64,000 nt of DNA from Paraspadella gotoi (Eukaryota; Chaetognatha): the NCBI GenBank assembly GCA_051294375.1, contig CM119266.1, positions 5,013,770 through 5,077,769 of the forward strand, written 5' to 3'. The notes under the pieces are model-generated. The model was not told where the DNA came from. It was given only the letters and a program-made list of their open reading frames with translations, and ran no database searches. Below are positions 37,644-49,034 of the stretch, one piece after another (position 1 is the first letter of the stretch; every line of letters starts with the position of its first letter). A program made the translations under genes and the position numbers.

Positions 37644-38288
37644 AGCCGAACCGCGCGTAGTTTATTACAATTAACTAAAGGGTTTTTTAAAAATTATTTT
37701 GAAAAAAATACCGAATCGAATTTTCGTGTAAGCGTGGCTTAATTTTTATTGGTTTTTTGTTGTCAATGATGACGACGACGACGATGACGACGACGAATTC
37801 TCGTTCCTGTTTAAAACCTGTTCAACGAGCATCGCTTCGCCCCGTGACTCAAAAGATTCAAAAATAGTTGAGACTCGCGATTTTGAATAATAAAGCAACG
37901 AACCGGTAGTTGTTTAATGTTTATAATCGAGGTCCCCTTAAGACTTTCAGGAAATGATCTAAGCTTAATTAAAGATGAACCTCGCGTGTCTAAGATTCGA
38001 CTATTTTGAGTTGTTGTTTATTTTTTTTTTATCTTTAATGATCGAATAAAATGAGGTTTTGTTCTAAGAAAGTAAAGTTTAAAGTTTAATGTTGAGGCGA
38101 CTTACCTAACGGGAACTAGATGATTGAAATCATTTCTCCCTTACCTTTTTCTTTTTGAAACTGTTTGGTAAGTTGCCTCATTTTAGAGTGTAGGTTTGAT
38201 TAAAATGATAACGCATTACGCAATGCGGATCTAATTCATATATAACATATAACTTATAAGGAAACGATTGTAATCTTTACATTTTCAG

Positions 38289-39923
38289 ATGGAAGACATT
38301 TACGCGAACATCTATATTTTAAAATGTTGGAGACACGCGGAAGCGGTAAGGGGTCTTGAGGGGGGATCGGGGGGGGGTGTAGAAGGGGCCGGAAAAATTC
38401 GAACATAATTTTCAGTCGATTTAATATTACAAAAAAAAAAAAAATTATCGAAATTCCAAAAAAACTCGTTTTTTTTTCTCGAAAGATCGATCGTGAATTT
38501 TGAAATGAAGTGGAAACGAAAAAAAAAACTTGTTGTCCTTACCTTCCTTACCTTTTTTTAACCTTTCCCTCCCCCCTTCTCTCAGACCTACCCCACCCCC
38601 CGAGGCACGAAGCGGCGTGCCATCGTCAAGTACGGCTTCGGCGGTCTTCTTCTTTTCGCGATCATTTTAATCATTTGGTTTCCGCTGCTTCTCTTCTCTC
38701 TGACGGACACAGTCGGAGTCACCAATCCGCCCGTCGATTTTAAAGTCGAGATCTCGTTGGGGGGATTTCAGGTGGGCGAGCAGGGGGGGGTGTTGTTGTT
38801 ATGTTCGTTGCTATGGTGATAGTGTTGTTGCTATGATTTTTTTATTATTGTTGTAATTGTTAAAATTGTTGTAATATTGCGGTCGTTGAAATTATTGTGT
38901 AGATGAAATTTTTGGAATTGTTGTTTTTTTGTTTTTTTTTAAATACATGTTGGTGTAATTGTTGTGCTAATTGTGGTCGTGTTTTTTCTAGTAATGCTTT
39001 CGTATATTTATTGTGGTTGTTTCTGTTGTTGTAATTGTTGTTTTGTTTAGAGGTTTCTCATTAAAAACTATTTAAATTGTTCAAAAAGTTAAAAGATACA
39101 AAGTTACAAAAACTTTACGATAACTAACTTTCTATCGCGTGTTTATCATCTTCTATTAACGCTTGCGTCCAGACACATGCCGTTCCCGTAAGTGTAATAT
39201 TTAATTTATTTTTTAAATAATTAAATTTAAATATTTAAATAATTCTAATTTAAACATTAAACGGGAGAATTTCTCCTTAAGCGATAAATGTTGCGCAATA
39301 TCATCGGAATATTAAACTATAAACTTTGCTTTATTTGCCTTCTTTGTTTATTATTTTTATTTTTTACACACTTCGTTACAAAAATAATAACTTAATTTTT
39401 TTATGCAAAAGTCAAAACTTATTATGTTTTATTCACTTTTCCAGCCAATCTTCAAGATGAGCGCCCAACAGTCGGCTCTACACACTTTCACCTTAGACGA
39501 ATACAACAGCATGACTGATGCTTACAAAATGAACAAGGTCATTCATTTATTGATTGGTGTTTGGAGAGTGAGAGAGAGAGTGTGTTTCCACCTTTATAAC
39601 GATTGCAATAGTCATTTAGTCAGGTAATTAAAGTAATAACTTACCAATGTGCTTCCATCCTGACTCACAGAGGGCGACCGCTTTTTTGGCGGGTTACGAG
39701 CCGCAGGACATCACGAGGATTAAGCTAAACGGAAGATCCACTGCCTTGTGGGGCATCTCTCCGCCGTCGCAGGTCGGTCGACCAATCAATCAATCAATCA
39801 ATCACGGATTGGTGATCAACCCATCCTTAAACAATCACCTCATTTTAATTCACAGGAAAGCTTGTTGGAGGACTTGGTCTCGAACGAAACTATCAAGCTC
39901 CGGTTTTATTATCAAATAACCAG
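38289..39923 (+). CDS. PIEZO: PIEZO, exon block 3 (anchor, outer pore helix, start of extracellular cap)
   Basis: Exons 38289-38345, 38586-38771, 39445-39537, 39671-39772 and 39856-39923. The first follows 32210 in phase 0 across the sushi-gene intron and encodes MEDIYANIYILKCWR, contiguous with the preceding WLQ as in other PIEZOs. Exon 2 encodes the basic anchor (TKRRAIVKYGFGG), a strongly hydrophobic outer helix (LLLFAIILIIWFPLLLFSL) and the start of the extracellular domain (VGVTNPPVDFKVEISLGGFQ). Exons 3-5 continue the cap (PIFKMSAQQSALHTF, LWGISPPSQ). The block ends in phase 2 (ACC AG|gtaagc), which is completed by the A at 53288. The cap trimer sits above the pore and couples membrane tension to gating in the family. 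Confidence 0.95.
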
Positions 39924-40142
39924 GTAAGCATTAGGCATAAATAAATGTCACCATTCATGAGGATTGTTTGTATTTAAAATAAAAACGTAAACAATTTTAT
40001 TTAAAAAAAAAATATAAACATCGATTTGCAGTTACGCGATGAATTTATACGAAACGTATGTTTCTTTAAATTAGAAATAATTATAAAGTAATTAAAAATT
40101 AAATTTAATAGACCAGCCCCTCGGGTGAAACATTTCACTAGA
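39924..40142. other. Start of the 13.4 kb PIEZO intron
   Basis: No coding content before the stop codon of the EFHB-like gene at 40143. Short AT-rich stretch. Confidence 0.6.
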
Positions 40143-42631
40143 TCACATGACCCCGTGAATGACGTTGGGCGAAATGCTCTTGAGCCTTCTCGTGGTGAAG
40201 GGACAATCCTCCTCGAGACCGGGGTTTCGAGCGAAGGGTTTAGGTCTGCAGGGATCTTCGTCGTCGTAGCATTTCGTCGCCAAATCAGTCGATGCTCTTT
40301 TTTTCATCAACTCGACCCGATCTCCGTCGCGAGACACGGTAGGCAGCTTTTTCTTGGGAGGTCGCGGATGACCCGGACAGGTGGCAGCAGTGTCGGGGAA
40401 GTTGAAACAGCATTCGTAGCCTGTGGGAGAAAAAAAAAAAGAACATCGATGGATAAAGTGTGATATTTTTAATTTTTTCATGAGTCAATTGGTTATATTT
40501 TTTGGGCAGTTATACTGTATTTCTATGGATTTATACTGAATTATACTGTATTTCTATGGATTATAGTTTAGTATTTAAAATTCTTTCTCACTCGTTTTTC
40601 CGTCCGATCCTTCCTTGATGCAGCAATGACATTTAAGCGCTGATCGAAAACTCTCCACAGAGACTTGACCGCATCCGTTAGGATCACATCTTATAAAAAA
40701 AATATAGATAATTGTCAGAAAATTTCATTAATTTACATTTTTTGGATTGAAAACGTCAGCAGTGAATTGTGTATTTACTGAGCTGCTAAGTCGTAGAGCT
40801 GATCGAACTGTTCGTCAGTGAGACCGAATCCCGCACAGTTGAACAGTTTCTGCAGCTGTTAGGAATAATAATTACGAATGTAATGTGAACTGTCAAAGCT
40901 ACGGATGTGTAACATTTATGGCAATAATTGATTAAAAAGCTATTGACAGGTGGACAAAACAATCAAAATATATACAAATTAAGAATTAAACGAATAGACG
41001 GACAAATGAGGTTCTTTTGTTTAAATTCAAATTCCTCGCCTCTAGTTTAGGTCTTATCCGATAGAGTTCCAAATCCGGAATCGCGCGTCGTCCGAAAGCC
41101 GAGGGCGTAATCGTCTTTTGGACGCTCGGTTGGTCGCCGTAATTTTGAGTGTCGTGGACTTTGCGCACTCTTTTAATATTACACTTTTTAAAAATCATAC
41201 GTGACCGTTATTGAACGTTATGAAACTTGAAACGTTTCTTTCCTTTTCTCAATTTGCATTTGCAACCTTTTCCGCTTTCTTATTTCCCTATTTTCCTTCT
41301 ACCCATTTTCCTAATTAATGAATTCAACAATTAACCTTAATTAACCTAAATAAAATATTTCGACTGACTTGGGCATTTTTAGATCGTATCTGACACTTGG
41401 CACGCCGTAGTAGCGCATCTCCTTGGTGCTCCAATCGCCCGCCGGAGGTTTTTGCAGGTGAGTCACGTCGTTGGAGGGTTGGTAAGCGTAGGTGGGCCAA
41501 CTCACCGGAAGTGACTTGGTTCCTTAATGGGATATGATGAAAAATTATTACCTTCCCATCCACCATCTCTTACCTTCCTATCCACTTTTCACTCCCCCGA
41601 CTAATTTGCCACCTTTATAATTCCACTCCACTTTTATTATTTGGCCACCCTTTCACCATCTATCTTCCACCTCTCCCTCCTCCCTTTTATTCCCTTTCTA
41701 TCCTTCCTTTCGTCCACCTTTTATCCCCCACTCTCCCACCTTCAATCCCCCTTTCTCCCACCTTCTATCCTCTACCATCACCCTTCTATCCCCTTTCGTC
41801 CACTTTCTATCCCCAGTCTCCCACCTTCTATCGCCCCTTTCTCCCACCTTCTATCCTCTACCCTCACCCCTTCTATCCCCCTTTCGTCCACTTCTATTCC
41901 CCAGTCTCCCACCTTCTATCGCCCCTTTCTCCCACCTTCTATCCTCTACCCTCACCCCTTCTATCCCCCTTTCGTCCACCTTCTATCTTCCCTTTCTATC
42001 CTCCCACCTTCCATTTCCTTAGGCTTCTCCGTTTTCGGTTGTTTGTCGTAATAAAAAATTCCATCTTCGTAAAGAAAATTGAGACAAGCGTGAAAGAGGA
42101 CGTAGTCGATGCAGCGGTTGTACTCTGTCGCTTCGCAGGGGCAGTCGTCCTCTGTGAGGGGGGGAGGGGTAAGGGGTGTGGGTAAGTTAGTCTCATGAGT
42201 AGATTAGCGGGGTTCAATTGGTATAAGCGAAAAAAGAAAGGGTTTCTATGTTTTTAACAATTAACTCGGTAGACTAACTGGAGTGACTGAAAAAATTAAA
42301 GAAAAAGCTCATATCCAAGTATATTAAATGTTGAAGAAAGAAGGCTAAGATCCTTTATTAAAGAACTTTATATTGAAGATGCTGGAAGATTAAGACAGGG
42401 TTGGCAAAGTATTCTTGTCATATAAACTTACCTTTGACGCAATATTCCATGAGGTCGTTGAGAAGTTTTGGATCGAGAAGAAAGAGGATGTTGAATCGAT
42501 GCAAGATCTGTCAGTGAAGGGTAAGTGAGAGGTAAGGAAATCCGAAATGAAATCCATTGTCACGCTGTCACGAAAATGTCAATGGCTGGTTTGACGATTT
42601 TAGTGTAATTTGTGGATAAATTCTTTTTTTA

Positions 42632-42716
<85 letters not shown>

Positions 42717-43653
42717 CCTTCCTGACTTCATTGGCGTGAATCTTCCCCTGACACTTTTTGTCCTCGTTATAAAAAGCGATCATTAATTCTTCGAACCGAA
42801 AGAATTTATTCTCGTGCAAAGTTTTACGAAGATTAGACACGATCTCCCTATAGAAAAAAATTTGCCCTGTAGATCGCTATAAAGAGACAACATTTTCTTG
42901 TCTTTTTTTGAGACAGCTACATTGCATTTCCTTTTTGTGAAATGTAATTTAGTATTATTAATAGGAATACGTATTGTACGATTGTATAGTAGGGTGGAGT
43001 GATGAAAAGATTGAGCGATGGAACAATGTTTTTTTGCTGCCTTTGTATATGTAATAAAAAATAATTAAGCCCTTTTTTAAAAAAAAATTACATAACAGTA
43101 TCATTAATCGAATTTTTTTTATAGTAATAACCTTATAAAATCATAAAATTTTAAAATCATATTTTTTTAATCTTAAGAACAGTTTTGGATTCGCCGGAAA
43201 AAACTGAAAAACTTTTGTAAAATATGTTACATGATATTTTTAGGTTAAAGCTGTAAAAAATTACCAAAACGTTTCATCATATAATAGTTTTTACTACAAA
43301 GTGTAAAAAATTAGAGAATTTGATCTTTTTTTTCCAGAAGACATTGAAATTTTTAATAACATATTTTATATTTTTGATCTAACTTTTTATGAAAAATCAG
43401 AATTTGTAATAAAAATTTTAAAAAAAATATTTTGAAAATTTATGATTTTATAAGAATATTACTATAAATATATTGTAATTAATGATACTGTTCCCCAAAC
43501 AATATAAGCAAAATATTTTTTGTACTCCCTAATCATACTATCTCACATCTAAATATCCTTGTTTGATCATTCAAATAAAATTTATGCTCCCCAGTGCTCC
43601 ACTCTATTGTATAGGGTTGTATAGTGTATACGATTGTACCTTTATGGTTAACG

Positions 43654-43699
<46 letters not shown>

Positions 43700-45307
43700 A
43701 AGAGAGAAACCGCCATCCCTTACGACTACAAACAGATTCCAAGGTAGTAAACCTCTCTCCGAGACAATACTCAAAATACTAGACAGACTGACCAACCTAA
43801 ACATAATCTTGTTTCGATCCGACGTCGGATACATGAGTTGATCGTGGACGAGCATTTTGACGGTGGTGGGATCTTTCTCCGGCGGATGCCCGAACACGAA
43901 GTCGTCCCCCACTTGCTTCAGGATGCGATTCGGCTGCAGAGGCCGGCCTTTTTTTTCAGGAGGGAATTGGTTAAGGGAGAGAGTAAGTTTAATATTACAT
44001 TTTTTTAAAGAGATTTTTCTTTGTATTCACTGTATTTAGTATAGCCTCAAGTCGAACTAACATAACTATACTATGGTAAGTTTTCTGAGTCTTGAGTTCT
44101 TTTAAATTGTTTGCAGAATTTTGGATTGCTTGTTAGATTATAGTTTGAGAGTTACAATCAATTACAATCATTTGGGTAAGCACTCTTGGAATTCCTTACC
44201 TAACTTGACTTTCCATTGATCCTCGTAATCCCACTGATCAAAGCTGACGAGGGGAGTCTTCTCCTTCTTTGCCAACACCGCTCCGTCCTGCGCAGCGCGA
44301 TTTAGCGTAGCGTAACGTATCGTGGATTAGCGTCGTATAGACGGAGCGTGGCGTTTGGTGAGGACATGAGGGTCAGGAAATTTAATTTACTTTGTTGGTT
44401 AAGGTCCAGTCAACAGAGTTGAAAATTATTATTATTTTTATTATTATTATTTCTTTTATGAAGAATCCTTGAAAAAATATTTATTGAATCTAATAAACTT
44501 TAGAAGCGTAGCATTTCAGAGGTTAAAAGTTTGTTACCCATTTAGATTCTGTTCAACGTAAAAGTTTAGCTGCTCTGAAACATATTTGTTCTCAACAAAC
44601 AAAATTTTTAAAAATGGAACCAAAAGTTCCATTTAAATTCTTCCCGTTGAAAGAGCAGTGGGGAGGTTGAGGGGAAAAGGCAGTGAAGAAAAAGAAAAAA
44701 ACAACAACAACAAAGATTATTTTTTGTTCTTGGCCTTAAGTCGAAATTCCGTTGTTGCTTGGAAATTCTCAGCTTACCACAACCGACCAGAACCGTTCAC
44801 AAACGATCATATTCACTATAACTGACCCCGACAATCTCTGACAGACCACAAAAGACCACAAAAGTCCATAATAGATTGTGACCTACCAAAAACGACCTGA
44901 ACCAACCAAAAATCGACCACAACCGACTAAAATAGACCACTTTTTTGACCACTACCACAACTGTCCACTACCAAACCCCCCCCATTTTACCTGAGCTCCC
45001 CGTTTTGCCCCCAATCCCCTTTTATCGAGATGAGTGTCGATCCCCATCGTCGCTTTAGCATCGAAAGAATCGAAGTATTTTCGATTGATCTGTTCTCCCG
45101 GCCAGAACGATTCGTGACTTTTATTGGGGGCGGGGAGGGATGGGGTGAGAGGAATGTGGAAATTTGACGTATTACATCATTTAAGTTATCGTAAATTGTA
45201 TTTTTACTTTCTTTATAGCCTGATTAAGTTTCCCCGCTATCTGATTCGTGAATTACGTCCTTCTTAATTAAATAGCGCATTTTTTAAAATCATTGTATGA
45301 GTGGAAA

Positions 45308-45340
<33 letters not shown>

Positions 45341-47563
45341 AAAGGGGAGTGATTGAATAAATAAATGAATGAATGAATGAATGAATGAATGAATGAATGA
45401 ATGAGTGACTCTCGTCTCACGTTTTCCTGTACAACTCGTGACCCTTCACAGCTTCGATCTCCACAGTTTCACGCGTCTTTCTCGGATTCACGATCGGCGG
45501 AAGAGGATCACGGATCGACGCGTCACCGAACGTCGTTTTCTCTCTGTCCAAATCTTTTTTTAAGGGGTTGGTGATGTCGGGGAGAAGTGAAGTCCAAATT
45601 ATGAAAAAACGCGCCCCCCCCCAAAGAATAATTCTTTATTTTGGCAAATCGGGTAGTTTTAATGTAAGTGGTTAATTTAGTATTGTTGTGCCATTTTATC
45701 CATTTTCCTATGCTAAAAAAGTCAAATTTAGCCTTCATAATAAACTTTCCTTAAAAAGAAACTCACGGTCGGGCAGCGGCGGTATGTGATACGTTTGTGA
45801 TTTTCCCACGGGAAACGCGTGTCTAAAGTGTGCGGGATAATTGAGGGTAAGTTTACCGCTCTACCGCGGCGAAGATTAATTCCTTCTTCCTCACCTTAAG
45901 TAATGAGCGACTTTTTCATCAGATTCGATGTTCGATTGTTGAAAATTAGTTTTCGGCGGAGGATTGACAACGTCTTTGATTTCCACTGAAAGCGATAATG
46001 ATAATTATTTACTATAATTGAATTCGTGTTGTAATTGGCGCCTCTTCATCCGGGTAATTTGTGAACTGACCCCTGGGATGTGTGATTCCGTGCCTCAAGC
46101 AATAAGCTCGTCGCCAGTAATCGAAGTCGTAATATCTGTAGAGAGTCTCATATTATCAGGGGCAAGATAGCTTATTTATTAAATGAATGGATAATTTTTA
46201 TATTGGTTGTACCAATTTCATTTCATTAAATTTTCCCAATCTAACTCAGATCGTCTTCCCTCAGCCTTTTTTAGTTTTTCTTCTTCTTTTCTCATCTAGT
46301 TTTTCTACATATTTTTTTCCTTCTCCCTCCCATTCATTTCTGCATGTTAATAATATATTAATGTATAAATTTATATATTTATTTTAACTATTTATTTTTT
46401 ACCTTCCTTCTTTCCTATTTATCTCGCAACTTATTCCCTTCCTCATTCTTTCCCTTCTAACGTCCTAATTCCCGTTGCTATCTTCCTTTCCTCCCCATTC
46501 CTTCCCCTTTTCCCCCCTTTCCCCTTTTCACCTTTTCCCCTTTTCCCCTTCCCTCCTCGTAAACTAAATTCCTCCCCCCCCCTCTCCCCCCTCCTATCTA
46601 ATAAATCGTCGTCGTCATCCCTACTGACGTTCCGTGAGTTCGCCGCGTGTTGATCGAGTGACCGAGACAAGGCACATGGTTGTGAATCTGCCAGAATTTT
46701 CTGCTGACTTCGTTTTCGGGCATTTTTCCGATTCCGGGTTTGAGGAGTTTGGCGACGGTCATCCCGTCGTCTGGGGGAAGGAACCCCGCCGCGTCGATGG
46801 CTGGGGGTTTTGGGGGGTGTAGAAGGAGGTAGGGGGGCGTGGAAGGAGGGTTGGGGGGGCGTGGCGGATGATTCCGTAATTATTATTATTATTATTTCTT
46901 GTATTCTATTCTGATTTAAAATTGTTTAAATTCGACCAAATTTGGTTTTTGGTAAGTAGTTCGTTTTTTTTTTTGGTGGGGGAATGGGTCATGGATGTTA
47001 GCTTAAGCTTAAATTAATGATTTATGAGAAAACTTAACGTATTTATATTAAATATGACGTCATAATCATTGGTTTTGCTAAACCAAAACCCTGATTTAGA
47101 AAGTCACAATTGTATTTTTGCAAATTTCCAGCAATTTTCGAAAACCTAACATTGTCAAAAAGTTTCAAGTGCTATATTTGTTTCACTTATAGCCTAAAGG
47201 ACATGTTTCCTTCTGGTTTAAAATTAGTCTGTCTTGTTAAAAGCCTATGACTGGTTTCATAACCGATATTTTTGAAGAAAAAAAACAAACTTTAAACCCG
47301 GGAAAATATTTGTGTTTAGTTTTGGCACTTTTCCATTTGACAAATAGCTTGGATATTTTTAAGATTATCCTCGCTTAGTTTGCTGACTTTTCACTTGCCC
47401 CCATGACTGACAATAGCAGTAATGAGGAATCTATATTAACTTAACTTAATATATATTGTAACATAATATAGTATTTACCTTTGCATCGATCCACGAATTT
47501 GACTGCTCCTTTCGGAACTCTTTTCGGCTTCTCAATCTCAGCGCAAATTAACTTCGCCTCCAT
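40143..47563 (-). CDS. EFHB: EFHB/CFAP21-like EF-hand axonemal protein, nested in a PIEZO intron
   Basis: Seventeen exons on the minus strand: 47563-47479, 46800-46629, 46135-46071, 45985-45895, 45822-45767, 45553-45421, 45117-44991, 44287-44200, 43947-43797, 42847-42718, 42507-42432, 42151-42008, 41522-41369, 41169-41004, 40855-40779, 40689-40592 and 40420-40143. They sum to 2,091 nt (696 residues plus stop) with every phase chaining; the donor of exon 14 is the weakest. Visible features are FDYWRRAYCLRHGITHP, SFWPGEQINRKYFDSF, a DTQNYGDQPS ... PSAFGRR block, and EF-hand-like segments near the C-terminus (GLTDEQFDQLYDLA, then CDPNGCGQVSVESFRSAL). This layout matches EFHB, a microtubule inner protein of ciliary doublets also reported to bind STIM1. 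Assignment is by remembered family features, not alignment. Its start is about 1.5 kb from that of the Kunitz/WAP gene, divergently. Confidence 0.75.
41640..42005. repeat. Pyrimidine-rich minisatellite
   Basis: Roughly 100-base units of CCACCTTCTATC...TCGTCCAC type, two of them nearly identical (41800-41990), in an EFHB-like intron. Open frames over it are spurious. Confidence 0.8.
42638..42713. repeat. (CT)n microsatellite abutting an EFHB-like donor
   Basis: On the minus strand the exon 10 donor reads AAG|GTATGAGAGAG, so the GA array starts six bases after the splice site. Confidence 0.95.
42981..43613. mobile_element. hAT-like fold-back MITE with 8-bp target duplication
   Basis: ATTGTATA occurs at 42981-42988 and again at 43606-43613. 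Just inside are imperfect inverted ends (GTAGGGTGGAGTG and the complement of AGTGCTCCACTCT). A long internal inverted repeat includes CAGTATCATTAAT near 43100 and ATTAATGATACTG near 43480. An 8-bp duplication fits hAT-type insertion. It lies in an EFHB-like intron. Confidence 0.6.
43656..43711. repeat. (GA)n microsatellite
   Basis: GA array with short A interruptions in the intron after EFHB-like exon 9. Confidence 0.9.
45310..45404. repeat. (GA)n followed by (AATG)n
   Basis: GA repeats at 45310-45340, then about eleven AATG units at 45362-45404. The array ends 16 bases from the donor of EFHB-like exon 6. Confidence 0.9.
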
Positions 47564-49034
47564 GGTTTATTTTTATATTTGTTTGTTTTGTAAATTTAAC
47601 CCCTAATCTGAACTAGTGTCAAATTTAGATTTCGAATGTATTTTGATATGGAGAAAATTGTTTTTTACTAATAATTTTCGAATAAAAAATGTTTTTTTTT
47701 GCTTCACAAAGAGGGTACGCTTCGAATTTATAAAACGCTAATAAATAGCGAAAGGTCCGATCATTAATTAAACTCCTCACAAACACACACGCACACAAAA
47801 ATAAAATTATCCAATTTTTAATATTTCCGTCTTTTCATTTCCCGCGGATTTTCGAAAAAGCCGACTCCCTCTCTATAATTTATTTTTTTCATTTCGGGCG
47901 ATTGTGTCAAAGTTATTTGCATAGAAAAATGTAAGGCAGCGTCGGAGGTGAGAAATGTAGCATCGGCGCGCAAATTTAAAAATTTGTTTTTTCTTCTTAA
48001 ATTTTAATTTTTGTTTTCCATCCTGGAATTTCTTTTTGCGCATTAAACCTGAAAGCAGATTTTTCGTAGAATTTTTTTATTTTTAGACAACCCGAGTAAA
48101 AATTGTACAAAGCGGCTTATTTTGAGAGAGTGGGAGGGTGAGAGGTAACAATTTTACAAATTTCATTGTTGTCGCATAAAATGTAAAATAATTTTCGTCT
48201 TGATAATACTTGTCGAGTTTAAACACCAGCCACATAGCAACTCTTGTTTTCAAAACAAACAAAGTCTTATTTATTTTACAATCCTGACAAATTCGTTTTA
48301 ATTCTGAAGGCAAAGAATAAATTTTGGCAATCATGTCTCGGGGATTAAGAGATAATCTTCCAAAGCTAAATGTTTCTAGCGTACGACGTTAAAGGGGGTC
48401 CAGCAGACATTTTGGTCACGATCTGAATTTTAGATGTGCGTCGATCGGATGATGGAGGCATCCCCCATGGATTGGTTTTGTAACTAATACTAAATATTAA
48501 TAAATAGTTAAATTTCAAGAATATTTATCAGAAATTTTGCGAAACAATATTGTAATTTTTAATTCGTTGTAACGAAGATGACCTAACTTACTTTTCACCT
48601 TCTCCTCTACTCCCCAAAAGATTTAATTATAAATATAATAAGAGATGAGAGAAAAAAGCGAAATAGAGAGGGAGAGGGAGAGAAAGGTGAAAGAGAGAGT
48701 AGGGATAGGGAGAGCGAGACGAAAGAGAGAGAGAGAGAGTGGGGCAGGAGGGAGAGAGAGTCGGTTGCAACGGATTTAACTCTTTTTTTTTTTCTGCCGT
48801 CGGTCGAACTTCCCTCAAAAAGTCCCCCCTCCTTTTGCCCCCCCCTCTCTTCGGACCTTTTCACTCGACTTACCTTTTCTTGCCTTACCTTTTTTGGCGA
48901 ACGGATTTTGGCTTCACTTTGAGAGCAAACGGCGCGCGCAACGAAATTGATTTTTTTTTTTCAAATAAAAATATACATGAATTTTTTTTAATAAAAAAGA
49001 AATTTTTTTCTCTGATTTTCGAATAAAACAAAAA
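47564..49034. promoter_or_regulatory. Divergent intergenic region between the EFHB-like and Kunitz/WAP genes
   Basis: The two genes face away from each other across 1.47 kb, so both promoters should lie here. I see no clear TATA box. There is a GA-rich stretch (48650-48760) and a GC-rich patch around 48915-48945 (GGCGCGCGCAACG) near the Kunitz/WAP start. Confidence 0.4.

Noticed and set aside
48083-48334. Minus-strand ORF of 83 codons in the divergent promoter region
   Set aside because: No conserved motif, low GC unlike the real exons here, and no supporting splice context.
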